Position numbers and translations under genes: made by a program. This document shows, piece after piece, positions 1 through 9,210 of a stretch of 64,000 nucleotides of DNA. Every line of letters begins with the position of its first letter. Position 1 is the stretch's first letter. Source of the DNA: a bacterium (GTDB taxonomy: Bacteria > Cyanobacteriota > Vampirovibrionia > Gastranaerophilales > Gastranaerophilaceae); contig JAFYQF010000012.1 of NCBI GenBank assembly GCA_017559905.1, forward strand, positions 186,001-250,000, given 5' to 3'. Below the pieces are notes generated by a model. That model was not told the origin of the DNA, did not search any database, and saw only the letters and a program-made list of their open reading frames with translations.

Positions 1-60
1 CTATTGTAAATATTGTTTGTTAATGTAATTTTCATCCTTTAGCTTCCTTAATTTATTTTT

Positions 61-1458
61 TTAGAAAAGCTTAACCTCATGGTTGTCTCGTCCGCCTGTA
101 TGTAAAAGGTTAAGTTTTGTTGTTTCTGCTTGAATTTCTTCAACTTCTGCCATATCAACTCTTGGAGTGTAAGCTTGGTGATATGATTCACTTGCTTTTA
201 TTAATCCTTTTGAGTTTTCTGTGAAGTATTTTAGAGTGTTTGCTATGTCGCCTGTGTATTCCGTAAAATAGTACGGATGAGCGTATGACATAAATATATT
301 GCTTTCGTCTTTGAAAGCTTCAATTACTTCTTCGAATGTATTTTCACTTTGTGCAATTATTTTGCCATTTTCAAAATGTGGTGCTACGTTTCGCAGAATG
401 TCGTTGAATTCAGGCGCATCCTGCATGTCTGAACCCAATTTCCCGCTTTCTCGAAGTTTTTGGATTGAAGGGTAGTTTGTACCTTTCATAATGTTTTCAA
501 AGAACGTTTGTGGCTCTTGACCCATTTTGCTAGCCTGTATTGTTGCAGCATGCTTTGCTTGTACATAATGGTATGCACGCCAGTGAATATTCATTACGTT
601 TCCGTATTTTTTAAATTCATAATATTTTGAAAACTCCTCAAAAGAAAATTTTGTTAGTGGACATTTTTTTCCTGCTTCAGAAATGAATGTTTTTACCATA
701 TTTTCTCTTTTTTGGCGTATATTTTCGATAAATTTTGTAACTTTTTCAGAATATGGGTTAACTCCATATACCAGCACTTCTGACATTTCACAAGGGTTTG
801 AGGAATTTTTTGAACTGTGAGCAAAACTTACCTCAATTCCTGGTACTAATTGTAAATTTTTATATCTTTTTGGATTTGATGCAATAATTTTTAATGCTTC
901 TTTGACTCCGTCCATTGTGTCGTGGTCAGTTAGTGCAAAAATGAATTTTTGTTTAGTCTTTGCATAAAGTTTGTCAGCGTAGTCAGCGGCATTGTCTAAT
1001 ATGGTTTGTACTTTGCCGTTGCCATCTGAATATGTTGAGTGACTGTGCAAGTCAGCTCTGAAAATCCCTTTGTTAACGTTGTCTAGGCTATATACGTAGT
1101 TTTCTTTTTTTAGCTGTGGTAAAAGGCTAAATAATTCATCTCCACTCATTATTGATGCAAGTACGTTAGGTTTTACTTTTTGACCTGTATCTACAGACAT
1201 TGATTTCGCGAGGGTTTTCATAAAGTTGTTTGGTCTTTTACTTTTTATAAAGTAATAAAATCCAGATACTATTGATGCGCACATTGCACCGTAACCCATA
1301 GGCTTTTTAAGTTCTTTAAGGTTGTGGCTTTTTGTTTGCTGTAGTCCTTGCATTGCTGGCATGATTAGCCTTTTGCTTCTTGTAGAATTTATATTTGAAA
1401 TAAGTCTTGGATTGACTTTCATATAATCCCTAATCTCTGCTAATTTTGTGTTTAACAC
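61..1458 (-). CDS. PHP-domain metal-dependent phosphoesterase
   Basis: 465 residues from a GTG start. A PHP (polymerase and histidinol phosphatase) domain begins near residue 137. The sequence shows DLHSHSTYSDG, then LTDHDTMDG, PGIEVSF, YAHPYYF and a terminal GGRDNH, which together supply the His, Asp and Glu ligands expected for a trinuclear metal site. Members hydrolyse phosphate esters or oligonucleotides; the substrate here cannot be told. The first ~135 residues are not PHP: they are basic, with one hydrophobic stretch (about residues 55-70). The start is uncertain: an ATG at 1420-1422 (residue 13) is preceded by AGGGA, a better ribosome site than the GTG has. The stop lies 60 bases from the window edge, so any downstream partner is unseen. 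Confidence 0.8.
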   Translation of the reverse strand: MLNTKLAEIRDYMKVNPRLISNINSTRSKRLIMPAMQGLQQTKSHNLKELKKPMGYGAMCASIVSGFYYFIKSKRPNNFMKTLAKSMSVDTGQKVKPNVLASIMSGDELFSLLPQLKKENYVYSLDNVNKGIFRADLHSHSTYSDGNGKVQTILDNAADYADKLYAKTKQKFIFALTDHDTMDGVKEALKIIASNPKRYKNLQLVPGIEVSFAHSSKNSSNPCEMSEVLVYGVNPYSEKVTKFIENIRQKRENMVKTFISEAGKKCPLTKFSFEEFSKYYEFKKYGNVMNIHWRAYHYVQAKHAATIQASKMGQEPQTFFENIMKGTNYPSIQKLRESGKLGSDMQDAPEFNDILRNVAPHFENGKIIAQSENTFEEVIEAFKDESNIFMSYAHPYYFTEYTGDIANTLKYFTENSKGLIKASESYHQAYTPRVDMAEVEEIQAETTKLNLLHTGGRDNHEVKLF

Positions 1459-1535
1459 CTTTATTTATAATATTAGCGCATAAGATTTTTTGCTATTGTC
1501 TAGTTAGTTTTCTTAATAATAATTTACACAATATA

Positions 1536-2996
1536 TTAGTCGTTTGTATTTTCTTGGCAGATGATTTCTCTAACAAGATTTTCTTTTGTCTTGTCCATCA
1601 ATACAAACAATACGTCATTGGTTTCTACGACAGTGCTACCTGTAGGAATTATGTATTCGCCTTTTTTGTAAATCAAGCTGATTAAGGCTCCTTTTGGCAA
1701 TTTGAGCTCGTAAAGCTGTTTTCCTACTGCAGTTGAGTTTTCTCCAACCGTAAGTTTTATCATTTCGTTATTAGGGTCTTTGTCGCCGTATTCAAGTATT
1801 GAATCGTGATTTATTTCAAGTGGTGCATCAACGCCTAAAAGTTTTGCTACGTAGGGAATAGTTGTACCTTGTAATAATACCGAAATAATTACGACAAAGA
1901 ACACTATATTAAAAATATCAATTGCGTGTGGAATTTCTGCTGTTAGTGGGAATGTTGCCAATACAATCGGTGCAGCCCCTCTTAATCCGACCCAGCTAAT
2001 CATAAGCTTTTCTTTTGTACTTCTGCCAAAACCGATGTCGCATAAGAATATTGCAATCGGTCTTGCTACGAATGTTAAAATTAATGCAACAATTAAGGCA
2101 TCTTTTGTGTGAACAAATCCTTCTTTAAAGTTTACTAATAATCCCAGTAGTAAGAACATTACAATCTGCATTAACCAAGCAACTGCGTCGTGGAATTTTA
2201 TTAAAGTTTTTTTGTTCAAGAATTTTTTTGATGCCATTGCAAGTCCACAAACGTAAACTCCAATGAATCCATTTCCGCCTATTATTGAAATAAATGAGTA
2301 TGTAAATATTACACACGCCAAAGTGATTACAACATATAAACTGTCGTATTCTAATTTTATTTTATTGATGATATCAATTGTTAATTTAGCAATTATGTAA
2401 CCGAATACAATTCCTAAAATCATTTGTTTGAAAAAATCAAAAATTAATCCAGTTGGATTTAGTTGATTTAATATCAAACCTATTACCCCCAATGTTAAAA
2501 AGACTGCCATTGGATCGTTGCTTCCTGATTCAAATTCTAATAAAGGTTTTAATTTATTTCCTAAGCTGATACTTTTTGAACGTAATACCCCAAAGACTGC
2601 TGCTGCGTCAGTTGAAGATATAATAACTCCAAGCAAAAGACATTCCAAAAATGAAAGATTCAATAAATAAAAACTGCAAATTCCAACAACAATTCCTGTA
2701 ACAAAAACTCCCAACGTCGCAAGAATAATTCCCTCTTTCATCACTGGTTTTATTTCGTTAATGTTTACGCTCAATCCACCCATGAAAAGTATGTAAGATA
2801 TTGCGACGATACCAACGTTCTGTGCTAGTGAAAAATTTTCAAATGGTATTTTTAAAATACCGTCAGAGCCAGCCAAAATTCCGACAAAAATAAAAAGTAT
2901 TAATGATGGAACTCCAAATTTTCCTCCAACTTTGTTGAAAATAATTGCTGACATTAATAGGATTGATGTTATTAATAAAATCTCGTTAAATATCAT
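1536..2996 (-). CDS. CPA1-family cation/proton antiporter with C-terminal TrkA-C domain
   Basis: 486 residues, about 12 hydrophobic segments followed by a soluble domain. The membrane part carries the Na+/H+ exchanger signatures SSTDAAAVF and GLRGAAPIVLA, and the last ~75 residues (from about 410) match a TrkA-C/RCK-C ligand-binding domain. This order is that of the NhaP2/CvrA potassium-proton antiporters of the inner membrane, so K+ (or Na+) efflux against H+ is the likely job. I chose the ATG at 2994-2996 because AGAGGAAATTAT precedes it; the open frame runs back to 3098, but the extra 34 residues are hydrophilic and have no ribosome site. Ion specificity is not visible from sequence. Confidence 0.85.
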   Translation of the reverse strand: MIFNEILLITSILLMSAIIFNKVGGKFGVPSLILFIFVGILAGSDGILKIPFENFSLAQNVGIVAISYILFMGGLSVNINEIKPVMKEGIILATLGVFVTGIVVGICSFYLLNLSFLECLLLGVIISSTDAAAVFGVLRSKSISLGNKLKPLLEFESGSNDPMAVFLTLGVIGLILNQLNPTGLIFDFFKQMILGIVFGYIIAKLTIDIINKIKLEYDSLYVVITLACVIFTYSFISIIGGNGFIGVYVCGLAMASKKFLNKKTLIKFHDAVAWLMQIVMFLLLGLLVNFKEGFVHTKDALIVALILTFVARPIAIFLCDIGFGRSTKEKLMISWVGLRGAAPIVLATFPLTAEIPHAIDIFNIVFFVVIISVLLQGTTIPYVAKLLGVDAPLEINHDSILEYGDKDPNNEMIKLTVGENSTAVGKQLYELKLPKGALISLIYKKGEYIIPTGSTVVETNDVLFVLMDKTKENLVREIICQENTND

Positions 2997-3403
2997 ATAA
3001 TTTCCTCTGAATTTTTCTGTGAAAAAATGCACGATTTTTTCTTGTGTTTTTTCATTAAATAAATTTAAATATATTTGAAAATTTATCTTCAATTTCAAGT
3101 AAAAAATATTTTTTTTTAATACAAAAATTAATTAAATATTATAATACGATTTGCTTGATATAACTACATTCTAAGTGTATCACATTTTGAAATCTAATAC
3201 AAAAATATTAATTTTTTTTAAAATTATTCCATAAAATTTTTTTGATGATAAATTATTAGTAAATAAATTAAAATTTTGATAAAAATTTTTTGAAAAATTT
3301 TGATAAAAATGATAATTAAAAAATAAAAAAACATATATATAGAGGATGTTGAAAAAAAAATATTAAATTATATTATGATTAACTACTTAACAAGGAGGTA
3401 ACA
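2997..3403. other. AT-rich intergenic region between divergent genes
   Basis: About 400 bases, very AT-rich, separating the antiporter gene (minus) from the repeat-protein gene (plus). It contains short runs of TTTTTGA/ATAAAAATT repeats around 3230-3320 and the promoter listed next. I see no further gene in it. Confidence 0.5.
3349..3376 (+). promoter_or_regulatory. Promoter of the solenoid-like protein gene
   Basis: TTGAAA (3349-3354), 16 bases, TATTAT (3371-3376). The start would fall near 3383, leaving a short leader with the strong ribosome site AAGGAGGTAAC just before ATG 3404. Confidence 0.5.
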
Positions 3404-3955
3404 ATGAAAAAAGATTACGAACAAATCATCAGCAGCTATAACGGTGGAGATTTAGATTTGTCTGGCTGCACAATCAAAAATTTAGAATTAGGTAACATTG
3501 AAGGTAGCTTAAACCTTTCAAAATGCGTTATTGAAAAATTATCAATCGGCTGGGTTAGCAGAGAATTAAACCTTGCTGGTGCTGAAATTAAAACTTTCGT
3601 TAGCCCTATCGATGCTGATAGCGTTAACATGATGGGTACTAAAGTTAAAAAACTTCCAGCTCACATCTACACTGGAAGCTTAACTATGGAAAAATCAAAT
3701 GTTGAAAAATTAAACACAGATATCAGAACTAACGTATTCAACATTGTAGGTACTAAAATCGAATCATTACCTAAAAACTTCCACGTACATACTCTAATTG
3801 TTGATTCAAAAGTTGCTAAAAACTTGCCATTGACAACTATGAGACAATGTGAAGAATTAATCGTTGATGGTTTCAGATATTTTGGACAAAGCTCAATGGA
3901 AAGCTTCAACTTCTGCAGTGTTTCAGAAGAAGTTAGAGAATGCGCTTGCGTTTAA
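3404..3955 (+). CDS. Repeat protein of leucine-rich/solenoid type, function unknown
   Basis: 183 residues with no signal peptide or membrane segment. It is built of about six units of 20-23 residues with a hydrophobic comb such as LDLSGCTIKNLELG, LNLSKCVIEKLSIG, LNLAGAEIKTF, VNMMGTKVKKLP and FNIVGTKIESLP. This spacing suggests a beta-solenoid related to leucine-rich or pentapeptide-like repeats, usually a protein-binding scaffold. The last ~35 residues break the pattern and contain four cysteines (near residues 148, 170, 179 and 181). Its own promoter, a near-perfect ribosome site and a perfect terminator make it a well-expressed single gene. No family is recognised with confidence. Confidence 0.75.
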   Translation: MKKDYEQIISSYNGGDLDLSGCTIKNLELGNIEGSLNLSKCVIEKLSIGWVSRELNLAGAEIKTFVSPIDADSVNMMGTKVKKLPAHIYTGSLTMEKSNVEKLNTDIRTNVFNIVGTKIESLPKNFHVHTLIVDSKVAKNLPLTTMRQCEELIVDGFRYFGQSSMESFNFCSVSEEVRECACV

Positions 3956-3985
3956 TATTTGAGAAAATTTGAGAACTAATTAATT

Positions 3986-4023
3986 AAAAAAGGTTTTGTG
4001 CTTCCCGCAAAACCTTTTTTTAT
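3986..4023 (+). terminator. Rho-independent terminator
   Basis: Perfect 13-base-pair stem AAAAAAGGTTTTG / CAAAACCTTTTTT around a 9-base loop, followed by T. It closes the solenoid-protein gene; the A/T ends let it work on both strands, so it may also serve the convergent nitroreductase gene. Confidence 0.9.
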
Positions 4024-4058
4024 GTCATGAATTTTTTATGTTATGGATTTAATTTGAT

Positions 4059-4926
4059 TTATCTAATCCAGTTCCAAAAATATCTTTTAATTTTGTCTGT
4101 AAAAGTTGTTTGTTTTTTGTTTTTTCTGACTGAAATTATTTTGTAAGGTTCAGGTTGTGTTGCTCTTTTGTATTCAATTTCGCTAGGACCAAATAGCATT
4201 GCATAACCTACTTTGTAGCCTTCTGGAATTTCAATATATTCGCACAATTCAGGGAACATTTTGAATAATTTATATGCAAGCCCGCACCAAACTGTTCCAA
4301 CGCCCATGCTTTGTGCGTAAAGTTCAAAATAAGAAAGTGCTATTGTTGGGTCAATATCGGCGCAAGGTGCATTAATTGGAGTTGACACCACTATCATGTG
4401 AGGTGCACCCCTAAATATAACATCTTCTCCTCTCAAGAATGCATTTTTGTAACGGTCAAATTTAGTTTTTATTTTTTTTTATAGCTGGGGAATTCAAAAA
4501 ATCTACAAGTTTCCCGTTTGCATAATCTCTAAAATCGTCCATTACTTCAACGTCATCAATAAATGCAAAATGCAAGTTGTGGTTGTTTACTCCAGTAGGT
4601 ACCCAGTGGAGCATGTCTTTAAGCTTTTGCATAGTTTCTGCGTCAAGATTTTCGTGTTTATATTTTCTGAAACTTCTTCTGCATTTAATTAAATTCAAAA
4701 GTTTTTCACTTTCAGGTTTGTTGTTTGCAAGTTCGCAATTTTCAGGATTTTTTCCGTCAATTGATAATGCTCCTGTTGGACAAATCGCAAGACAATGTTG
4801 ACATTTTATACATTTTTTTTCATCAAAAATTATGTTTTTGTTATCGTCAAAAGTTAATGCTTTTGTTAAACAATCGTTTATACATTTTCCACATTTAATG
4901 CATTTTTCATTTACGTTAAATTCCAT
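4059..4926 (-). pseudogene. Ferredoxin-nitroreductase fusion interrupted by a frameshift
   Basis: The gene is in two frames. The first part (4926 to 4462, 154 residues) starts after AGGAGA and has two 4Fe-4S motifs, CIKCGKCINDC and CIKCQHCLAICPTGAL, then RRSFRKYK and HWVPTGVNNH, the start of a flavin-dependent nitroreductase domain. The second part (to 4059) continues the domain in another frame: APHMIVVSTP, SMGVGTVWCGLA, IPEGYKVGYAMLFG. The break is at nine T on the plus strand (4472-4480, A9 in the mRNA). Removing one A joins the halves as one protein of about 288 residues. This may be a real mutation, a sequencing homopolymer error, or slippage. The intact family reduces nitro or quinone compounds with electrons from the ferredoxin domain. 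Confidence 0.8.
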
Positions 4927-4953
4927 ATTTTCTCCTGTAAAGTTTCATAATAT

Positions 4954-6147
4954 TTATAATAAAATTTGTGTGCCTAAAAGAATTCTGTGTGAGTTTGGTT
5001 GATTATTATTTTGGCAGAAAATATAATTCAAAATCAACCTAGCCGCCTGTCCTTTTAAAAAATAATTTATGCCCGCAGTGTACTCACGTCTTTTGTTGTT
5101 TGCGATGTCTTTGTTTGGGTCTAGCTCATCGTATCTGACTAGGACTTGAAGTTTTGGAGTGAGTTTGTAGGCAAGTGTTGTATAAAAACCAGAAGCTTTA
5201 TTTGTGCTAAATCCTGTAGCTCCATTGTACCCATCAGCTTGTGCCCATTCAAAACAGGTTGAGAATTTTTTGTATTCATATCCAGCATAAGCGCCCGCGA
5301 CAAAAAAGTCTTCGTGTCTTCTACCTGTTGCTATGCCTCCGCCTGTGACTATTTTGCCATATTTACCTTTTGTTTTGGCAAGCGGTTTAAAATTTACCCA
5401 GCCGTTGAATTCTGCACCTGGCATAAACGTTGTGAAATAAGTGCCTGAACTTAATGCTCCTAAATCATAATCAACATAATCATAATTGCCGACAACTCTT
5501 AAACCGAATTTGCGAATTGTACCAAAAGTTCTAGATATTTGGGAACGAGCAATAAATGGTAATGTATAAGGGCTTTGTCCACCTTCCATACCAACTGCAG
5601 GGCGAGTGTTGCCAAAGAAAATTGTGTGGTTAGGAATTCTGCTTGTTGAAATCCACGCATCTTGAATGAATGTTTGCATAAAGTTTCTTTGACTTTGTGG
5701 AGTTGGGTCAAGCATTAAGCGGAATTGTTCTTTTCCTCCCTTGAAAGTGCCATCAAGATTTATGTTTATAAGGCTCATTCTATATAAAAAATCGTTATCC
5801 TCGTTTTCAGGCATTTCCATTCTGCCGTTCATCTGTAATGCAACCCAAGGATGAAAACTTTCTAGTGGACCTTTTTCAAATTTCTTTGTGGTGAGGTCTG
5901 TAAACATTCCTCTTGCAATCTCTGTGTTTTCGATTTCGATATCGTAGCAGTTTTTTAATTTTTCAAAAAGAGATTCTTCTTTGAATTCAGGTTTTTGTGT
6001 AGGTGTATTTTCTTCTAGCGTTTTATTTAGTTGCAAGCCAGATTCTAAAAATATTTCAGGTTCTGCAACTAGAGGGGCAAAACTTTCTGCTAATGCAGGT
6101 TTCGCTAGTATTGTTAATAGTATTAAAATGCCTAAAATCTTTCTCAC
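4954..6147 (-). CDS. Outer-membrane porin-like beta-barrel protein
   Basis: 397 residues. A signal peptide is clear: basic MRK, a hydrophobic stretch of about 14 residues and an ALA-like cleavage site near residue 20. After about 80 residues the chain shows alternating aromatic/hydrophobic strands typical of 16-18-strand barrels (for example FRLMLDPTP, YDYVDYDLG, YAGYEYKKF, LQVLVRYDELDP), and it ends in strand-like residues of the phosphate-selective porin (OprP/OprO) type, ILLGTQILL. The role is probably passive solute uptake across an outer membrane; the substrate is unknown. It lies 27 bases downstream of the nitroreductase start and reads the same way, but nothing links them functionally. 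It implies a diderm cell. Confidence 0.7.
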   Translation of the reverse strand: MRKILGILILLTILAKPALAESFAPLVAEPEIFLESGLQLNKTLEENTPTQKPEFKEESLFEKLKNCYDIEIENTEIARGMFTDLTTKKFEKGPLESFHPWVALQMNGRMEMPENEDNDFLYRMSLININLDGTFKGGKEQFRLMLDPTPQSQRNFMQTFIQDAWISTSRIPNHTIFFGNTRPAVGMEGGQSPYTLPFIARSQISRTFGTIRKFGLRVVGNYDYVDYDLGALSSGTYFTTFMPGAEFNGWVNFKPLAKTKGKYGKIVTGGGIATGRRHEDFFVAGAYAGYEYKKFSTCFEWAQADGYNGATGFSTNKASGFYTTLAYKLTPKLQVLVRYDELDPNKDIANNKRREYTAGINYFLKGQAARLILNYIFCQNNNQPNSHRILLGTQILL

Positions 6148-6215
6148 TTTTTTATCTCAAGGATAGTTCCATTGTTCTTATATAATACAATAAAAATTAA
6201 TATTAAAATATTTTC

Positions 6216-6244
6216 TTGACTTTTATGTTTGTTAGATTTACAAC
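6216..6244 (+). promoter_or_regulatory. Candidate promoter of the hydrogenase-related operon
   Basis: TTGACT (6216-6221), 17 bases, TACAAC (6239-6244), the only reasonable sigma-70-like pair in front of the six-gene operon. The leader would be about 45 bases. Confidence 0.4.
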
Positions 6245-6297
6245 AATTTTGTGCGTGAAAACACGATAAGATTACGTAATTAATTTTGGATATAAAT

Positions 6298-8271
6298 ATG
6301 GAAATTTTTTATTATGCTTTATTAGCCCCAATTGCAGGTGGAGTGCTATCTTTAGCTTGTCCTGAAAAGATGAAGTTGAAAGTAGTATCATTTTTTATTT
6401 TTTTATCAACGGTTTTGTGTTTGATACCTGCCTTGAATGTTTTGGTGACAGGCAATACAATAAGTGCAGATTTGAATATTCTTAACGGGATATTTGGAAC
6501 TGTAAAGTTTGTCATTGACCCGCTTTCAGCGTTTTTTATTGCAGTGATTTCTGTGATGAGTTTTGTTGGAAGTGTGTATGCAAATGGTTACTTGAAACCT
6601 TATTTTGATAAGAAAATGAATATTTCATCTCATTGTTTATTTTTCACAATGTTGATTTCGTCAATGTTGGGAGTGGTAAGTATTCAGAATGTAATTTTCT
6701 TTTTAATTGTTTGGGAAATTATGTCATTATCTTCATTTTTCCTAGTGATTTTTGAAGATAATAAAAAAGAGGTTTTGACTGCGGGTATAAAATATTTAAT
6801 ATATATGCATGTGTCTGTGTTATTTATTATCTTGGCATTTGCATTTTTGACTATAAAATCAGGTAGTTATGATTTTGCAAGTTTTGCGAATGTTTTGCAA
6901 GACAATGCGGAGTTCGCAAATTTAGTTTTTGCTTTAGTGTTTGTTGGTTTTGGTATAAAAGCAGGTTTTGTTCCATTCCACAACTGGCTTCCTGAAGCCC
7001 ATCCTGCAGCTCCAAGTCATGTTTCTGCAGTTATGTCGGGTGTTATGATTAAGACAGGTATTTATGGCATTTTAAGAGTGCTAGCGCTTGTTGGGATTCC
7101 TTCTATAGAAATTTCTTACGCTGTTTTAATTATATCTTTGATAACTGCTTTGTATGGCGTTTTGTATGCTACTTCTCAATTTGATGTTAAAAAACTTTTA
7201 GCATATTCATCTATTGAAAATATTGGAATAATCGGTTTGGGTATGGGTGTTGGGATGTTAGGTCTTGCATTCAATTCAACTGCGGTAGCTGTATTAGGAT
7301 TTTTGGGTTGCATTTTGCATATTCTAAATCACTCTATATTTAAAGAATTGTTGTTTCTTGGTGCGGGTGCGGTTTATACAAAAACTCATACAAGAGATAT
7401 TGAATTGTTGGGCGGTTTGGCTAAAGTTATGCCAAAGACTGCGGCATTGTTTTTGGTAGGCTCTGTTGCTATTTGTGGGTTACCACCATTGAACGGGTTT
7501 ATTAGTGAGTTTTTAATTTACTTTGGTATGTTGAAAGGTGCGTTGGTGGATAGTTTAGGAATGTTAATTATTCTTGTTCTATCGCTTGCAGGTTTGGCAC
7601 TTGTTGGAACAATGGCAATTCTTTGTTTTACGAAAGTTTATAGCATTGTATTTTTGGGAATGCCAAGAAGTGAAAATGCTGAACACGTGAAAAATGATGT
7701 TGAATTTTCAATGGTTATTCCGATGGGAATTTTGGCAACTTTTGCGGGATTAATTGGTTTATTCCCACAGTTTGTTTTGAATGTTATTGCAAAATCTGTT
7801 CAGATTTTCGTTGCTGATTTTGAATTGCCTCAAGTAGTTAGTGTGATGCAAAATATTTCAATAGTGTTGTTTGCATTTTTGTTATTTGTTGTATTGCTAA
7901 TGCTTGTTAAAAAATTGGCTAATAAAAATGTAGTTGAACATTGCACTTGGGGTTGCGGGTATGACAAGCCAAACAACCATATTCAATATACTGCTTCTTC
8001 TTATGCAAGTCCGTTTTTGTCAATGTTAACTCCGTTATTTAAAAAAGTTTTTGATATCAAAAAACCAAAAGATTTGTTCCCTAAAGATGCTCATTTTAGT
8101 TTGAGAATTGAAGATGTGGAAGAAGCTTATATCATAAAACCGTTTATAAAAGATGTTGAAAAATTCTTTACTATTTTTGAGAGAATTCAGAATGGAAATA
8201 TTCAGCAATATATTTTGTACGGTTTAGTATTTTTAATATTGTCACTAATTGCACTTGTAATTATAGGATAG
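6298..8271 (+). CDS. hyfB: Proton-conducting antiporter-like subunit, HyfB/NuoL type
   Basis: 657 residues from ATG 6298 (a TTG at 6286 is also open; the ribosome site is weak, GGA). About 15 hydrophobic segments. The conserved core of the NuoL/M/N-MrpA/D family is present: VWEIMSLSSFFLV (with the essential Glu of TM5), VPFHNWLPEAHPAAPSHVSA, and LLAYSSIENIGIIGLG, with a lysine in the HILNHSIFKELLF segment. The C-terminal part resembles hydrogenase-4 component B. It probably moves H+ or Na+ across the inner membrane when electrons pass through the peripheral arm encoded downstream. It opens a tight operon: 6 bases to the next gene. Confidence 0.85.
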   Translation: MEIFYYALLAPIAGGVLSLACPEKMKLKVVSFFIFLSTVLCLIPALNVLVTGNTISADLNILNGIFGTVKFVIDPLSAFFIAVISVMSFVGSVYANGYLKPYFDKKMNISSHCLFFTMLISSMLGVVSIQNVIFFLIVWEIMSLSSFFLVIFEDNKKEVLTAGIKYLIYMHVSVLFIILAFAFLTIKSGSYDFASFANVLQDNAEFANLVFALVFVGFGIKAGFVPFHNWLPEAHPAAPSHVSAVMSGVMIKTGIYGILRVLALVGIPSIEISYAVLIISLITALYGVLYATSQFDVKKLLAYSSIENIGIIGLGMGVGMLGLAFNSTAVAVLGFLGCILHILNHSIFKELLFLGAGAVYTKTHTRDIELLGGLAKVMPKTAALFLVGSVAICGLPPLNGFISEFLIYFGMLKGALVDSLGMLIILVLSLAGLALVGTMAILCFTKVYSIVFLGMPRSENAEHVKNDVEFSMVIPMGILATFAGLIGLFPQFVLNVIAKSVQIFVADFELPQVVSVMQNISIVLFAFLLFVVLLMLVKKLANKNVVEHCTWGCGYDKPNNHIQYTASSYASPFLSMLTPLFKKVFDIKKPKDLFPKDAHFSLRIEDVEEAYIIKPFIKDVEKFFTIFERIQNGNIQQYILYGLVFLILSLIALVIIG

Positions 8272-8277
8272 GAAATA

Positions 8278-9201
8278 ATGATTATTACTGCGATAATTAA
8301 TTTAATAATTTTGCTGTTTGCACCTTTTTTAGTATTGGGTGTAATCAAAAAGACAAAAGCCTTTTGGGCAGGGAGAAAAGGTGTTTCTCTATTCCAGCCT
8401 TGGTGGGATTTTGTTAAGTTGATGAAAAAAGATGCAGTTGTTAGTAATACAACAACTTGGATTTTCAAATTCACTCCGATTTTAATTTTTGCGACAACGC
8501 TTTTTGCAGGGCTATTTGTTCCGATGTTGGGTGGAAGTTCTGTTATAAATATGCAAGGCGGATTTATTTTGTTTGCATATTTGTTGGGACTTGGCAAATT
8601 TTTTGCTTTGCTTTCGGCAATGGATACTGGTAGCAGTTTTGAAGGAATGGGCGCAAGTCGAGAGGCTTGTTTTACAACCATTGTTGAGCCTGCATTTTTT
8701 ATAATTATGGCATCATTGATTGCGTTGAGTGGGAATTATACTTTTGAAAGTTTGTTTTTGATATTGGAAAGTGCTGGCGGGCTTGGAATTTTGATAATGA
8801 TTTTGGCTGTGTTGGCACTTGTTGTAATGCTATTGACAGAGTGTTGCAGAGTTCCTGTAGATGATCCTACAACTCACCTTGAGTTAACTATGATTCACGA
8901 AGTTATGATTCTTGATAACAGTGGTCAGGATTTGGGATTAATAACTTGGGCGGCAGGAATTAAGATGGTGATTTTGGAATCTTTAATCGCTGCTTTGTTA
9001 ATTCCAACTCACTTATTAGGGTTTGGATATTCTGCTTTGGCTTATGTAGTTGCTTTGTTTGTGATTGCGGTTTTTGTTGGTACTTTAGAATCTGCAATTG
9101 CAAGATTAAGAATGTCGCATGTGTTTGAATTTATTTTTGCAATGTCATCTTTTGCTTTAATAACTCTTTCTCTAACTGCGATAAAACTTTATGGAAATTA
9201 G
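8278..9201 (+). CDS. hyfC: Membrane anchor subunit, HyfC/HycD/NuoH type
   Basis: 307 residues with about eight membrane spans. The family signature near the start is clear (AFWAGRKGVSLFQPWWDFVKL), as is the cytoplasmic acidic loop CCRVPVDDPTTHLELTMIHEVM, which in NuoH carries residues of the coupling E-channel next to the quinone/iron-sulfur interface. In group 4 complexes this subunit joins the soluble arm to the ion-pumping subunits. AGGA precedes ATG 8278, and 9 bases separate it from hyfE. Confidence 0.88.
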   Translation: MIITAIINLIILLFAPFLVLGVIKKTKAFWAGRKGVSLFQPWWDFVKLMKKDAVVSNTTTWIFKFTPILIFATTLFAGLFVPMLGGSSVINMQGGFILFAYLLGLGKFFALLSAMDTGSSFEGMGASREACFTTIVEPAFFIIMASLIALSGNYTFESLFLILESAGGLGILIMILAVLALVVMLLTECCRVPVDDPTTHLELTMIHEVMILDNSGQDLGLITWAAGIKMVILESLIAALLIPTHLLGFGYSALAYVVALFVIAVFVGTLESAIARLRMSHVFEFIFAMSSFALITLSLTAIKLYGN

Positions 9202-9210
9202 GTGAAGTAA

